DNA of 64,000 nt from Phanerochaete sordida (GCA_019973155.2 BPQB01000017.1:462082-526081), one strand, 5' to 3'; positions 21,701 to 33,231 are shown, counted from the stretch's first letter. The notes: a model not told the origin generated them from the sequence alone. A program made the numbers and translations.

Positions 21701-23701
21701 ATCCCTGTCCATGGTTCGGTATGTTAGCCTGACAACAGAGGGGGCGAGGAGCGTACTGACCGAGCAAGAGAGGCTTTACTACTCTGCAGGAATTTGTCGA
21801 AGAACCTGCGGTAGTAGGCGTCGAGGTCCCCAGCTCTGCCTGCCTCGAGGATCTCGTCCAGCTCCGCCAAGCTCGTCGCCTTCTTCAACTCGACGACGAT
21901 GAGATGCGCCCACAAGAAATTGCTCTCGACGCGAGCTAGGAGCTGGTGGAGAATGACCTCTTGCTGCTCTGGAGGTATAACGGTGATGCTGCCGACGGAG
22001 CGGGTGAGATAGCACTTGATCCCTGTCCGGACTGCATCCTTGATGTCGAAGGGAGTGTACATCCGGAAGTTCTGCCTGGTATACGCGACGTTCTGCGAGC
22101 TGATCCAGAGACGGATGTTGCGGGCAGCATCTGCCTTCGGCACGACAAGGTCGTTTAATACGCCGAGCACGCCCAGCGCATTCTTCCGGGGGTCTCCGTC
22201 GTTCGTGCACTCGGTGACCTTCGTAACCTCTTCGTCGACGCCATCGAGGAAGAGGTATACCGCAGGTAGGCGCCGGACCAGTTCGTGCAAGATAGACAGC
22301 ACGCGCGAGGTGGGGTCTCCCGTTCGGTCCTCGGCGAAGCGAGCGAGCTTCTCAACGAAGTCGTACGACGAGTGGTACACGAGACACGGCTCCCATAGCT
22401 GAGCAGCGAGCGATTTGAGCACTTCGAGAGTGGTGAAGTTCTGGTCGAAGCGGAAATAGTGGGCGGCGACAGCGACGGCGGAGTCCTCGCGTACAACGTC
22501 TGCGACTCTTTGGCAAAGCACGGATTTGCCCGCTCCAGGCGGAGCGTACACCCATAGCGCAGGGGACGGGGTCTCGGCATTCTTCCAAGCCTCGTAGATC
22601 GAGTGGGTGAAGATCCAGTTGCAGCACTGATCTTCGATCTGCGCGTATTGCGATCCCAGTAGCCGGCGCTCGGTTGCAGACATAGAGCCTGTAGGCAGCG
22701 GCGGGCCAAGGAAGTCGCGAACGCTCCTCACTATAATCCGTTTGAGCTCGGCCTGCGTCGCACCGGTGGGTGGCTCAATACGCTTACCTAGCTTCTCTTG
22801 TTGGGCGCGTTCCCGTTTTACGAGCTTGGTCTGTTCCTCCACGCGCTCTGCATTTGATCGCATGTTGGCGATAATCTTCTCCAATTTTGCGCTGCGAAGG
22901 GAAACGAGAGCCGAAACGACTTTCATTGCCCCTGAAGTTGGAGAGTCAGATAGCGAACACATAGCGACCAGAGGGAAAGCGCTGACTTGGACGGTGAAGC
23001 TCCTGGTAGACCCGGCTCCAGAAATGGAATATATCTACGTAAGACTGGCAGAGAACGTCTTCGAGTACGGATGACTCTCCGAAGAGCCGGTCGTAGGTTG
23101 CAATCCGCCTGAGGTCGTCGCCTAGCGCAACAAGAGCGTCTGCAATCGTGTCAGAAACCTTGAAATACCGATCTACGAACTGACACGGGTCGAAGGTCAG
23201 CGAATTGACCCTGTCCCGGAGATTATGCCGAAGCACCCACATTAGCCAAAGCGGTCACACAGGCCCATGCCGCGCCCGAGATCGGTGTTGGGTCAAAGGC
23301 CGCTATACGGTGATGCTTAGACCCTCCATGGAATCGCAGGTTTGACGTGGCACTTACTGATGGCGTTCACGACCCCGTCGAACTCTTTTTGAATGGCAGC
23401 TAGCGTCAACAGCACCTTCCTTGTTGTCGAGTGTCTCAGCCATCGCTCGCCTACGCTGGCCTGCAGCATCGCGTTGATGTCATCAGGGGTCAGGTTCTTG
23501 GAATGTCCGTCGTAACACTGGGCAAAGAAATCTTTGTCCCTCGTCTTCCCGCTCAGGCCTTGCAGGTATTTCTCGAAAGCGCGTTGAAACAGAGACTTCC
23601 GCCTGGTAAAATCAAATAAATTAGCGAGCACGACTTGGCTGATAGCGAATAAGGACCGCCTACTCTGCTATGGTAGTACAGCTTGACGAAGGGGACGACA
23701 T
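18799..23701 (-). CDS. NACHT-domain STAND protein (fungal NLR-like)
   Basis: Nine exons (23701-23664, 23602-23358, 23302-23241, 23179-22993, 22931-21761, 21728-20658, 20602-19587, 19537-18881, 18824-18799) join in exact frame to 1490 aa. The N-terminus is helical: RKSLFQRAFEKYL, AFDPTPISGAAWACVTALAN, FVDRYFKVSDTIADALVALG. The NTPase has Walker A APPGAGKS (about aa 307-314) and Walker B VYLFLDGVDE (about aa 402-411), with the sensor-like RLWISSQN later. The C-terminal half has a Cys/Trp-rich part, then beta-rich segments reminiscent of repeats (CHFAKSGRHLHIAIFE, RIYTAQVDLG), interrupted at about aa 1065-1158 by a stretch almost wholly Ser, Asp and Glu. STAND proteins act as ATP-dependent switches in heterokaryon incompatibility and innate immunity. 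The effector function of this N-terminus is unknown. Start chosen: the first ATG, which splices in frame to the conserved ERKSLFQ exon. Confidence 0.85.
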
Positions 23702-24735
23702 TGTCGATCGTCAAATGTTCCCGCCGGACGAAGGCCGCTTAAACCTTGACAGAGGTATATGAGGGGACAAGGTCAGAGGGAACGCGTTTGTTTCTTATGT
23801 GGGATTTGCGGACGAGCGATGCTGTTCCTCTTCCCGCTGGTCAGGGTCCTGCGCGGCTGAGGCGCATCGCCCCTCATACCGGCTTCGCGCCCGTACAGCA
23901 TAACAGCTATCGTGCACTGCATACCCGCTGAAATGAATTCTGGAGAGAAATGGAAGACGGTTGCTGGTCGAGCTCACCTCAGTTGTCTTGATGTCCAGCT
24001 TGGCGTAGTCACCGCCATAGGACGGTCTCGAGTGTAACATCAGCGGTGAGCCGCCTCAAACCCCTGGTATGAGATTCCAAGCGCATGAATGACATTTCAG
24101 GACGCGCATACCATCGTTTCCTCTGTGTTCGTAAAGTCATCCGTGGCCGCTGGACGGAAGCCCAAAGGGGAGGAACGTTGAAGGGTGGGATAAGCTTACG
24201 TAAGCTGACCTTCTTAGCGAAAACCGGCGGTCCAATACAAAGCTTGGGTAAGAATGTGTTACTGTGGGAAAGGTGCAGCTCACTCCCCATAACACCGTAG
24301 TAAACTTGCCTCCCGCTACCGTCTACCTGTGCTTTCCTCCAACCCATTTCCCTTTTGACACCCGGGGGTGCAGCTAGAGCACCAAAGGATCCCATATGCA
24401 GTAACGAAAGTTGCGGTCTCGTTAACGCTAGAAGTGACCTCCCAAGTCAGTATACTCACAGCCTGACCACTGCCTCGCGCGGGACGCCGGTCCAAAATCG
24501 ACACTACGACTGCGGTAACCATGATGAAGTATTGCGGCTATGTACACCGACATCTGCTTCTCCCTCGCCGTCTTGACCGCTGTAAGCGACGCCTAGCGGG
24601 GCGGAGCAGGTCTTCCAGCTTCGTTGGGCACAGCCGCAGCAGCCGCCGGGTGCTTGTGTTTAAAATGCGGCTCCCGCTGGCACGCCATTGCGTTCCAAAC
24701 ACCCCGACCACCCAAGGCTCGCTAAAGGTGCTAAC
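23702..24735. other. Intergenic between divergent genes, no gene seen
   Basis: It separates the NACHT gene start (minus) from the AAA ATPase start (plus) and must hold both promoters. No frame longer than about 130 codons, no domain, no strong TATA element. Confidence 0.5.
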
Positions 24736-27233
24736 ATGAGCAGTACTTCGACGAGCTCAACAGCGGTATCCTCGGAGACCAACGGCCACGCTGAGCCTGA
24801 TACGGTGCTCAAGCCGCGAGTGCCGATCGCCCGCTATGATGCATTGTGAGTTCGCAAATAGCTGTTCCCCTTGTTTGCAGTCATCTTATCATCTTCTACA
24901 GTTTCAATCAGTGAGCAGTGTCGCTCTCCTTGATGCCACTGGTTGTTGACCTTGCGCAGGCGGACGCTCAGATATGAGCTGAAGAAGTCCCACAGGCCCG
25001 CAAACGTCGACAAGATAAAGAAGAAAAGGCCCATCCTCCTCGTCAAGCGCCTCATCAACTCCAGGGGCCAGTACGAGGGGACTGAAGTGGAGATCCACCA
25101 CGACGGGCTGCGAGCCGTCCTCGCTGAGATCAACCGTGACGTTCCAGGACTTGACCTCACCACGCAGAAGCCGTCTGTCGACCGGAAGCTCTTCTTCCAC
25201 TGTCGTGCACAGCTCCTGGCCAAGTTCTGCGAGCTCGGCGCCGATGAAGACCCTAAGGCGCAGGATCTAGCGGAGGGCGTACACGCAGCCCTGCAGTACA
25301 TACGAGAGGACGTCTCGGACATCGTTAGCGACTTCAGCACGCTCCTCGGCGAGCAACAGATCACCTACGCCTACCTCTGGGCCCTGTTCCCGCCGAATTG
25401 TTCCGTGCACGGGTACGACAGCGCTACCGACCAGCACATCATCGCACGTGCGCGGACGCTGGAGTACAAGAGCTCGCAGGACGAGGGCAACTATGCCGAA
25501 ATCAAGTGCGACATCATTGTCCAGGACGACACGAGACTAGGCCTGGCGAAATGCAAATTCAAGATCCCTCAGTTTGTCGGGGCGTACGCTATCAACGAGC
25601 TGCCGGTTTGCCCTCTGGAACACTATCCGGAATGGGAGGACCTTCGCCAGAAGGCCATCGCACGCGGAAAGGTGTACGCGAAACTGCGCATGCACTTCTA
25701 CCAGCACCAAGGCGTCTCAACTGTATACATCAATGACAAGGATCCTCTGAAGCTCTCCGTGAGTGTGATGTACCTTTCGTTCAGTAGAGCGTATTTATGT
25801 GGCGAATCTGAAAAATCCACTGAACATTTGGAGCTGAAATTTCCCGGCGCCATTAGGCTCCCCTTGGGCGGCGCTGGGGGATCTTGAGTGGATCTCACAT
25901 CATGGAGCCTAGAAATTTCAGCGGAAATTTCGCGGAGCCCACATAAATACGCTCTAGTATCGGGTTAATTGACATTGTGACAGATCAACGAGCGTATCAT
26001 GGTCGACGTAGACTCTTTCTTCGAGTTTCAGTACAACAGTGACTTCGCGCGTCGCTCCTGCCGCCGGCTTGATCCAGAGGAACTCACGGATGACGAGCTG
26101 ATGATCTGCTCGCCCGTGGTCCTCGGCTTTTGCTTCAACACGAAGGCTTGGGGTGCGCCTTCCATTCCGCCCTGAGACATCTCATGAGCTGACCTCAGAC
26201 GTTAGGAGCATTTGCAATCGATAGAGTTACCGAGGTGGTGTGGTCGGAGGAGCCGTTCCAGAGGCTCGTGCTCGGAGAGAAGCAGAAGCTTCTCATCTCC
26301 TCTCTCGTGAAACAGCACTCTTCGCAGCCGTCAGGCTTCGACGACGTTGTCGCAGGGAAGGGGCGCGGTCTCGTCGGGCTCCTCTGCGGAAACCCTGGCT
26401 GCGGTAAGACGCTAACAGCGGAGGCCGTCGCAGAGATCACGCACAAGCCGCTCTATGCGGTCAGCGCGGGTGAGTTGGGGACATTCCCGGGCTCGACGGA
26501 CGACGCGCTGCGGCGGATACTGCGGCTCGGCGAGCGCTGGAACGCGGTCGTGCTCCTCGACGAAGCGGACGTGTTCCTGCAGGAGCGCGACAAGAAGGAC
26601 GTCTCGCGGAATGCGCTCGTCTCCATCTTCCTCCGCCAGGTCGAGTACCACCCTGGTATCATCATCTTCACGACGAACCTCATCAAGCAGATCGACCCGG
26701 CGTTCGAGAGTACGTATCGTGTAAAATATTCACTTCGAACGAGGCTGACGCGTAACATCCTGCGCAGGTCGTATCCACTTCTGCGTGAAGTACCCTGACC
26801 TCGACCTCGCATCGCGTAAAGCCGTCTGGCAGACGTTCCTCGCCAGAGCAGGGGTCTCGAGCGCCGCCCTCGGCGAGCACGACCTCGACCGTCTTGCCAA
26901 GCACCCACTCAACGGACGCCAGGTCTGCCCTCATTTACTCTACTTAGAAGCGTCCCGCTGACCCTGGCTTAGATCAAGAACACTGTCAGTACAGCGACCA
27001 GCATCGCGTCGTCGCAGTCCACTACGCTCGCGACGAAGCATGTATACACCGTGCTCGACGTGATGCAAGACTGGCAAGCCGCGAAGCACGAGCGCACGGG
27101 CTGGAACTTCTATCCGCTTGCACTCGGGGCTGCAGGTGTCGCGGCTTGTTCTCTGATACTCTTACGACGGCTTGGTATGTATTCCCCCGACTAATTCTCG
27201 TGACACCCTGCTTACATTATCACAGCACAATGA
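24736..27233 (+). CDS. DUF7025-type AAA ATPase with C-terminal membrane anchor
   Basis: Exons 24736-24845, 24960-25758, 25984-26152, 26206-26709, 26768-26922, 26973-27174 and 27226-27233 join in exact frame to 648 aa. A 9-nt micro-exon at 24901-24909 is possible and would not change the frame. The first ~300 residues form the DUF7025-like region (LLVKRLINSRGQYEGTEVEI, LWALFPPN, YALNELP-like YAINELPVCPLEHYP), with INERIMVDVDSFFEFQ later. The AAA core follows KAWGAFAIDRVTEVVW: Walker A CGNPGCGKT at about aa 420-428, Walker B VVLLDEADVFLQ near aa 473-484, and FTTNLIKQIDPAFESRIHF as the sensor 1/arginine-finger region. The C-terminus reads FYPLALGAAGVAACSLILLR, a single membrane span two to five residues from the end, so the protein is probably tail-anchored with the ATPase in the cytosol. 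Substrate unknown. Intron 2 (225 nt, far longer than its neighbours) contains a MITE. Confidence 0.88.
25785..25956. mobile_element. MITE in intron 2 of the AAA ATPase gene
   Basis: Terminal inverted repeats match perfectly: TAGAGCGTATTTATGTGG at 25785-25802 and its reverse complement ending at 25956. The outer TA on each side could be the target duplication of a Tc1/mariner-type element. The inside is also self-complementary (GGAGCTGAAATTTC against GAAATTTCAGCGG-like sequence). It has no coding capacity, and removing it would leave an intron of about 53 nt, the normal size here. Confidence 0.85.
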
Positions 27234-27543
27234 TCCGTCACCTCCCCTTTGCATCTGTATGATGATCACTAGCTTTCGGCTGGACTGGTTTGGATACTGT
27301 ATCCGTGGGCGGTGGCGTATAGCGAGACCCAAAGCTTTATTTCTTTGACCCTGGACCCCAGTGTGTTTTACGCCTGCGTGCAGCATCTTGTACACAGCCA
27401 TATGGACCGTGCACGCCTCTTCGTGAGATTAGTTCCCTAGCCGCAGTGCGAAATTATGTCGAATTCCGGTGCAATTCCCGACGGACCTGGGACTCGCTCG
27501 CGAGTCTGGGCGTCTCGCGTCGCCCGCTCCATCTCCGACCACC
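27234..27543. other. Intergenic, no gene seen
   Basis: Short spacer between the AAA ATPase stop and the downstream phosphatase start on the same strand. An upstream ATG at 27455 opens a different frame that closes after about 40 codons and could act as a uORF. Confidence 0.45.
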
Positions 27544-28530
27544 ATGACCAGCCGCCTGCCGAAACTCGTCGCTTTCGACCTTGAGTGCGTCTACCTAGGC
27601 CGCTCAGCACATACGAAGGTCTCTGAGACTCTAGTTCTGCCTAGCACAGCTACACCCTCTGGGATCTCTGGATAGACACCCATGTAACGCGTACGTCTGA
27701 GGCCCGGGTCGCGCGACATGACTAAAGCCTCACTCGTCCGGTCGTCTTCAGCACCACTCAAGCGAGACGGGCAGAAGATCAACAGCATACATGACAGGTG
27801 CGCTCAACTGGTCCACATGTTGCTGTTGCTGGCCCACATAGTCCTCGCACAGACACGGCGAAGAGGTCGCGTTCTACCACGATGTCCCGGAGATACTGCA
27901 TCGCCTACGCGCCGCGGGAGTCGTAGTAGCGGCTTGCTCGAGGACATCTACGCCTAAACTGTGAGTCAAGATGCTTCAGATGTCTTGCGTCGCGCTGAGC
28001 ACCGACACAGGGCGCGTCAGGCACTGTCACTCTTGCTCGTTCCCCCGCAGGCCGGCGATAAGCATGGCACCCCGAAGCCCGCGATAGAGTTCTTTGACCA
28101 CTTGGAGATATACCCTGGTGCGTGTTACCGTGCTGTGGGCTGTATTTCCCGCTGACCTTCGCACGCAGGCTCAAAGATACCGCACTTCCAGAGCCTGCAC
28201 AAGAAGACGGGAATTCCGTACTCCGAAATGGTGGGAACGACTACCACAGACACTTCTTCCCCGCCGTTGACCGAAACCATCCGCAGCTGTTCTTCGATGA
28301 CGAACGACGGAACAACGAAGTTGAATCGCTCGGTACGTCCATGTACATTCAAAATGCGTCTACGACGACTGATACTGCATCCTTTGCATGGCACAGGCGT
28401 TACCTTTTGGCTCGTACAGCAAGGGACAGACGACCGCACTTTTGAGAAGGGTCTCGCAGAATGGCGTAAGCGGCATCCTGTGGAAGTCGCTGAGGACGCC
28501 AGCGGTACAGCAGCAGCAAGCACTGAGTAA
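27544..28530 (+). CDS. Magnesium-dependent phosphatase 1 (HAD superfamily)
   Basis: Eight short exons (27544-27584, 27650-27690, 27728-27797, 27853-27960, 28011-28117, 28169-28230, 28287-28332, 28397-28530) join in exact frame to 202 aa. The HAD motif I nucleophile FDLDYTLWDLWIDTHV is formed across the first intron. Motif II lies in VVAACSRTSTPKLARQAL, the motif III lysine in GTPKPAIEFFDHLEIYPG or the SKIPHFQSLHKKTG block, and motif IV is MLFFDDERRNNEVESLGV, followed by FWLVQQGTDDRTFEKGL. The order and the FDLDYTLWxxW signature match the MDP-1 family, acid phosphatases that in vitro act on protein tyrosine phosphate or sugar phosphates, including fructosamine-type phosphates. Family length is about 160-200 aa, so this is complete. 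ATG 27544 is the first in frame. Confidence 0.9.
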
Positions 28531-28546
28531 TCATTTACACAGCAAA

Positions 28547-29057
28547 TGGATGCCTTTCCACAGCCGTCTGGAGAGCTCTGTAGACTAGATTTCAGAATAA
28601 ATCGGACGCGGCATCCCGGCGGATCTTGTTTACCGTTGTCTCGGTGCGGTTGAGTGTGTTTGCAGACTCGAAATCTGGAGGAGGGGTCGGACCCCCCTCG
28701 CAGACTAGATTCTGTGTTTGCAGATACGATTTCAGACTCCGCACCGCCTCACATACGACTCTCGTCGTCGCCGCATCTCTACCCACCCCCATTTTCACCG
28801 CCCTCCGCCTCGCTAACTGTCCAAGAGGGGTAACTGAAGGTGTGGAAGGAATTCGCAGGACTCTTGACCCCAACTCGAGGAACGAGCTACAATATGACAT
28901 CACCACGCTCACAGCTCGCATTCGCCCTCCGCTTTTTTGCTCTTCGTCTCGTAGTCCGTGCTGTGGTTTCGTAGATCTATGTCAATAGATTCTAAACTTC
29001 ATTTCGCCTTCCGCACTAGAATCTACACTGCATAAAAACGCTGTGGAAAGGCATCCA
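28547..29057. mobile_element. Foldback/MITE-like element with 18-bp terminal inverted repeats
   Basis: TGGATGCCTTTCCACAGC at 28547-28564 is perfectly inverted at 29040-29057. Inside the ends, related AGACTAGATTT / AGATTCTAG motifs recur in both orientations, and CGCAGACTAGATTCTG-like words repeat in the left third. No coding capacity is seen. It starts 17 bp after the phosphatase stop, so the transcript 3' end probably lies inside it. A target-site duplication is not obvious. Confidence 0.7.
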
Positions 29058-29125
29058 ATAAACCCATGATTCCGTGCTACCCAGAAGTCTAAGTCTGATG
29101 ACCGACATTTATCAAAGGCTGCGAG

Positions 29126-30194
29126 CTAGCCGGAACTAGTGATAGCTATGCACATGCGTTCATTGAAGATCTGAAACGAAAATGTACGAGCACTACGACG
29201 GTGCCTCTGAGGTGAGTGCAGCTTCACGTAAGTATGCCTATGGGGTACTCACGGAGGAAATTGCGGCCACAATTTCAGCTTTCATCGTCTGGCGACATTG
29301 TGAAATATGCTCGGCGACAACTGCACGACAACCTTCACAGCTGTTGCCGCGAAGGAAAAACGCCATAGCATCGCAGCTCGACAAAGCGCCCTCCCAAGTG
29401 CAATCCCTCAACTTCTCCACTACATCTTTCATGTAGTCATCCCACCATTTGCGACAGCTGACAGTCGTGCCCGCCAAATTGAGTCTGGACACCCAGTCGT
29501 CGGAGTAGCCGCAACAACGGTGGTACCATACCCAACCTCCAGTGTTGATCCATGCCCAGGATGCCGATGAAATGTGGTCGACGACGGTAGAGGCGCATGC
29601 TTGACGGTACGCGAGTAGTCTTTGGAACGTCTCCGCGTTGATCCCCTCCAGCTCCTCCACCTTCGCGCCGATGAGCGAGGTCATCGGGACGCGGAGGCAG
29701 CGACGTGTTGCCTCGCGAGCCTCGTCCTTAAGATCGTATCGGCACGCGATGGCGTACACCCTCAGCGGTTCTTCATCGGCCAACCGTACAAGCGCAGCGC
29801 GCGCGGTGTCGAGCGCCCACTCGATCTGGTACTTCCGAGCCCCCTCGAGGACGGAGACGGTAGTTGCGAGGTCGTCGAGGGTGGGCGGCATCTGGGGGAT
29901 GCAGAATCGCAGGAGCACGTCGAGCTGGTGCGCTGGCTCTGACAGGGGCAGGACTGGGAGGCCGTCCTTCTGCTCATCCGCGACGCCGCTGGCGTCGTCG
30001 GGCTGCGGGAGCGAGAACATGTCGGCGAATACGGACGACGCCTGCGCGAGCGTCGCCTTGCACAGGCGGTACTCCTCTCCATCGCTGGAGCGGAGGATGA
30101 TGTCCGCGAACGGTGTGTTCGGGAAGGGCGGTCTTGGCTCGGGCGAAGAGGCGAGCGACCTTTCGGGTGGTTCGACAGAGCTGGTCGTCGACAT
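29126..30194 (-). CDS. BTB/POZ domain protein, cluster copy 1
   Basis: The main exon 30194-29253 encodes 314 aa. A short last exon (29170-29126, 14 aa) is inferred from the conserved phase-0 junction seen in the paralogues. The BTB fold begins NTPFADIILRSSDGEEYRLC and continues KATLAQASSVFADMFSLPQP, VLPLSEPAHQLDVLLRFCIP and a helical part VLEGARKYQIEWALDTARAA, LRVYAIACRYDLKDEAREA. A Cys/Trp-rich C-terminal half follows (CTWEGALSSCDAMAFFL, CEGCRAVVAEH). The BTB domain usually mediates dimers or recruits Cullin-3; no partner can be named. Start: the ATG opening MSTTSSVEPP, because upstream residues do not align with paralogues. It begins the minus-strand array of six related genes. Confidence 0.82.
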
Positions 30195-30445
30195 GGTGGT
30201 TGAGAGAAGATGGAGATAGCCCGTCCGCGGCTTTTTAAACAGCTGCATGCATCTCCTATGGTACGTTCTTTGCCACATGTGGAGACCCCTCAATTTACAG
30301 TAATTGCGATAGATTGCGAACGTCTGCTCGAGCCTTCCATTATCCCCCAAACCGCAACTACACTGTCTTCCCCGCCCTTAGAAGTTCTACGGCGGATCAT
30401 CAAATCATTGAAGGTGAATGGTATCTGATGTGCGGTCTGCTAGCA

Positions 30446-31476
30446 TTATGGAAGACTTGGATCGAACACGTATGGGATCTGCAGCGGCGTGTATAGGGTG
30501 AGTTCCAACGTTCCATAATCTACGCATAGCAGTGAGATGTGCTTACTGTGGAAATTTGGGCCGCAATCTCAGCCCGCAGGTTCTCAGTGAATTGGTCGAT
30601 GTGCTCAGCGGCTCCAGCTCGGCACAGGTAGCAATTCTTGGAGCGAAGAAAGTGTTGGAGGCCGTCGCGGGACGACACCGCCCCTTCCCAAGTGCACGAC
30701 CTCAGCTTCTCCGCCACGCCCTTCATATACGTGTCCCACCACTTCTTGCAGACCTCTCTGCGCCCAGTGTAATCCGTCCTGTTGACCGGCATCTTGTCGC
30801 AACACCCGTCGCTGAACCAAAGCCACTTGGTGTCCGGCGCGGCGATGCAGAGGGCATCGACCCAAGCCCACGACGCGATTCGGCCCACGACGACGGAGGC
30901 ACAGGTCTGCCGGTATACGAGCAGCCTCTTGAACGCCTTCGCGCCGATGTCTCCGATCTCCTCGACCTCGGAATCGATGAGCGTTGCCAGCGGGATGCGG
31001 AGGCAGAGTCGCGCCGCTTCCCGCGCCTCGTCCTCGAGATTCAGCCGACACGCGATGGCGTACGCTCTGATAGGCTCGTCCTCCGCGAGCTGCACGAACG
31101 CCGCGCGCGCGCAGTCGAGGGCCCATTCGACCCGGTACTTCTTCGCGCTTTCCAGGAGGCGCACGGCGCAGCTGAGATCGCTGATGTCAGGTGGTGCGCG
31201 AGGGAGGCAGAAGTGCAGGAGGAGCTCGAGGTCTGCGGCCGGTTCGGCCACGGGTATCATGGGAAGATCGTCCACACGCTCGTCCACGCCCTTCTCGGCG
31301 TCTGAGGCGCTGAGGCGCGCGATTGTCTCTGCGAAGACGGGCGATGCCTGCGCGAGCATTCCTTTGCACATGCGGAACTCGACGTCGTCGCTGGAACGCA
31401 AGATGACATCGGCGAGCACGACAGTCGGGAATGACGGCGACGACCGAATTGGTTCGTCGTCGCTGAGCGAGGTCAT
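30446..31476 (-). CDS. BTB/POZ domain protein, cluster copy 2
   Basis: Exon 1 is 31476-30547 (310 codons); an inferred last exon 30478-30446 adds IPYVFDPSLP. The BTB region reads VVLADVILRSSDDVEFRMCK, GMLAQASPVFAETIA, MIPVAEPAADLELLLHFCLP and VRLLESAKKYRVEWALDCAR. The C-terminal half has the array's hallmarks: CTWEGAVSSRDGLQHFL, CYLCRAGAAEH and a helix ending in AEIAAQIST at the splice site. Copy 1 is its closest neighbour in arrangement, and both lack a membrane segment. Between this gene and copy 3 (31477-31819) I see only promoter and 3' sequence. Confidence 0.82.
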
Positions 31477-31819
31477 GGCGGTGTAAGACGAAGTGCGGTG
31501 GGAAAATGCGTACGTGTGCTTGACTGTGCACGATACACCTTTCGGCAAGATAACAATCTACATAGTTTTCAGCGCGTGGATGACGCAGAAGCCCACTCCC
31601 AAGAAATCGCGAATATTAGCACCGTTTCTCGAAGTATCCGACAGCGCCTCTTTCCCGCACAAAACCTCTCCTTTTCCACTACCTCGCACCAATTCAGAAG
31701 GGACGCGGCACCATGTACTAGTGCAAATATTTTGGTAAGCATATCACCCGGGTCATGAGAGAGAGAGCAAAATACACACAGTTGTCGAATGAAGGCCCCT
31801 GGAGTCTGGAGGCTTGGCC

Positions 31820-32855
31820 TTAGTTATTTGGATGAAAAGCGAGAGCGATCTGTAAGCCAAACACGGATGATATGCGTGAGTTTGACCCATCGTAAGATCA
31901 TGAAACATGCACTCACATTTCCGACTTCCTTGTTGATTTCGGCCTGCATCATCTTTGTGAAATAGGTGATTTGCTGGACTGCCGACCTACGGCAGGCCTC
32001 GCAGCCGGCGTAGCGATGAAAATGTTCCAGGACTTCCAGTGGATCCACTTCTCCGTCTCAGGTATGTGAAGCTAGCCTCTTCGCGATGTCTTCCATGAGC
32101 TCGTTCCACCACTTCTTACTTGAGGCCGCCCTCCAGAAACAATCCTTTCTGGTAACGAGGACGTCACAATTGTAACAATTTTGGAACCACAGCACTCGAT
32201 CGGCCGGGCTCTTGCGACGGTATTCGTCGATCCATGCCCATGATGTGATACGGGAGACGACAGCTGAAGCACACGATTTTCTGTAGATGAGGAGGTTCCG
32301 GAAAGCTTGCAAAGTGATACCGTCTAGGTCATCGATGCTCGCGGTGATGAGGGACTCGAGGAGAATGCGCAGGCAGCACTGCGCGGCGGCGCGAACTTCG
32401 TCCTCGAGGCTATATCGGGACGCGACAGTGTACGCTTTGACAGGCTCATTCTGCGCGAAACAGACGAGCGCGGTGCGTGCAGCTTTGGTAGCTCGGTCAA
32501 CCTGATACTTTCTCGCACCTTCTAGAAGGCGCGCGACGGTGGAGAGATCGTCGAGCGTAGGAGATATCTGGGGAATGCAGTACTGGAGGAGAATGTCGAG
32601 GTCCGCTGCGGGCTCTGTGAGCGCGATTACAGACACACCATCTCTCTTCTCGTCCGCGGCCGCGCTGGTGCTGTGTGGTTGGGGAAGAGATAACATGTCG
32701 GCAAAAACAGGGGAGGCTTGCGCAAGTGTTCGTTTGCACATGTGATATTCGACGCCGCCGCTCGATTGCAGGATGATGTCGGGGAAGGGGACGTCGGGGA
32801 ACGGTGTAGGCGAGGACGGTGGGGCTGTCTCGGTGCTGCTGGGAGGCGACGACAT
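31820..32855 (-). pseudogene. BTB/POZ protein, cluster copy 3, interrupted by an in-frame stop
   Basis: The frame opens at 32855 (MSSPPSSTETAPP) and reads through the BTB fold (VPFPDIILQSSGGVEYHMCK, TLAQASPVFADMLSLPQP, LEGARKYQVDRATKAARTAL) and the Trp-rich half (KKWWNELMEDIAKRLAS) to a TGA at 32060-32058. All intact paralogues have Cys-Thr-Trp-Glu-Gly at this point. Here His-Thr-stop-Asp-Gly is read, so one base change in the Trp codon would explain the stop. The same frame then continues with HFHRYAGCEACRRSAVQQI and AEINKEVGN to the usual splice donor (31917), and a last exon at 31849-31820 would end IALAFHPNN. So the 3' third is preserved but beyond the stop. Either the gene makes a 265-aa truncated protein, or it is a young pseudogene. 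Confidence 0.75.
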
Positions 32856-33231
32856 GGTGGTTTGAAAATAAGTTGGGGATGGCCGCGCAGTCGCTTGACG
32901 ACATCTACAATGGGAAAGCTTTTGCCAAGTTCAGATCATCATCATATGCATACTGTGAAGCACCAAATATGTACAGATGACTGCCCAACGCTGTGGTCTA
33001 CTTATGCGAATACGAGGCGGAGCACTGGAAGCTTATCGACATCGGTGCGATTGGATAGAGACTGGATTGAAGCTGTGCGAAGGCCTAGGATGGGAGAGTA
33101 AGTGCGAACTAAACCGAGAGTGATGCAACGGTGAGTTAGCGCTATAGTTGGATAACACTGAATACGAAGATAAATGGGAGCCTCAGGAGATCAAACTAAC
33201 TCGCGTTTTTCCAATAAGATACTGCAGGACT
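32856..33231. other. Intergenic spacer in the BTB array
   Basis: Nothing supported. It holds the promoter of BTB copy 3 and the 3' end of copy 4. Confidence 0.45.

Noticed and set aside
28547..28990. Reading frames inside the foldback element (for example plus 28626-28988)
   Set aside because: The sequence is explained by inverted and direct repeat words, and no transposase-like motif is present.
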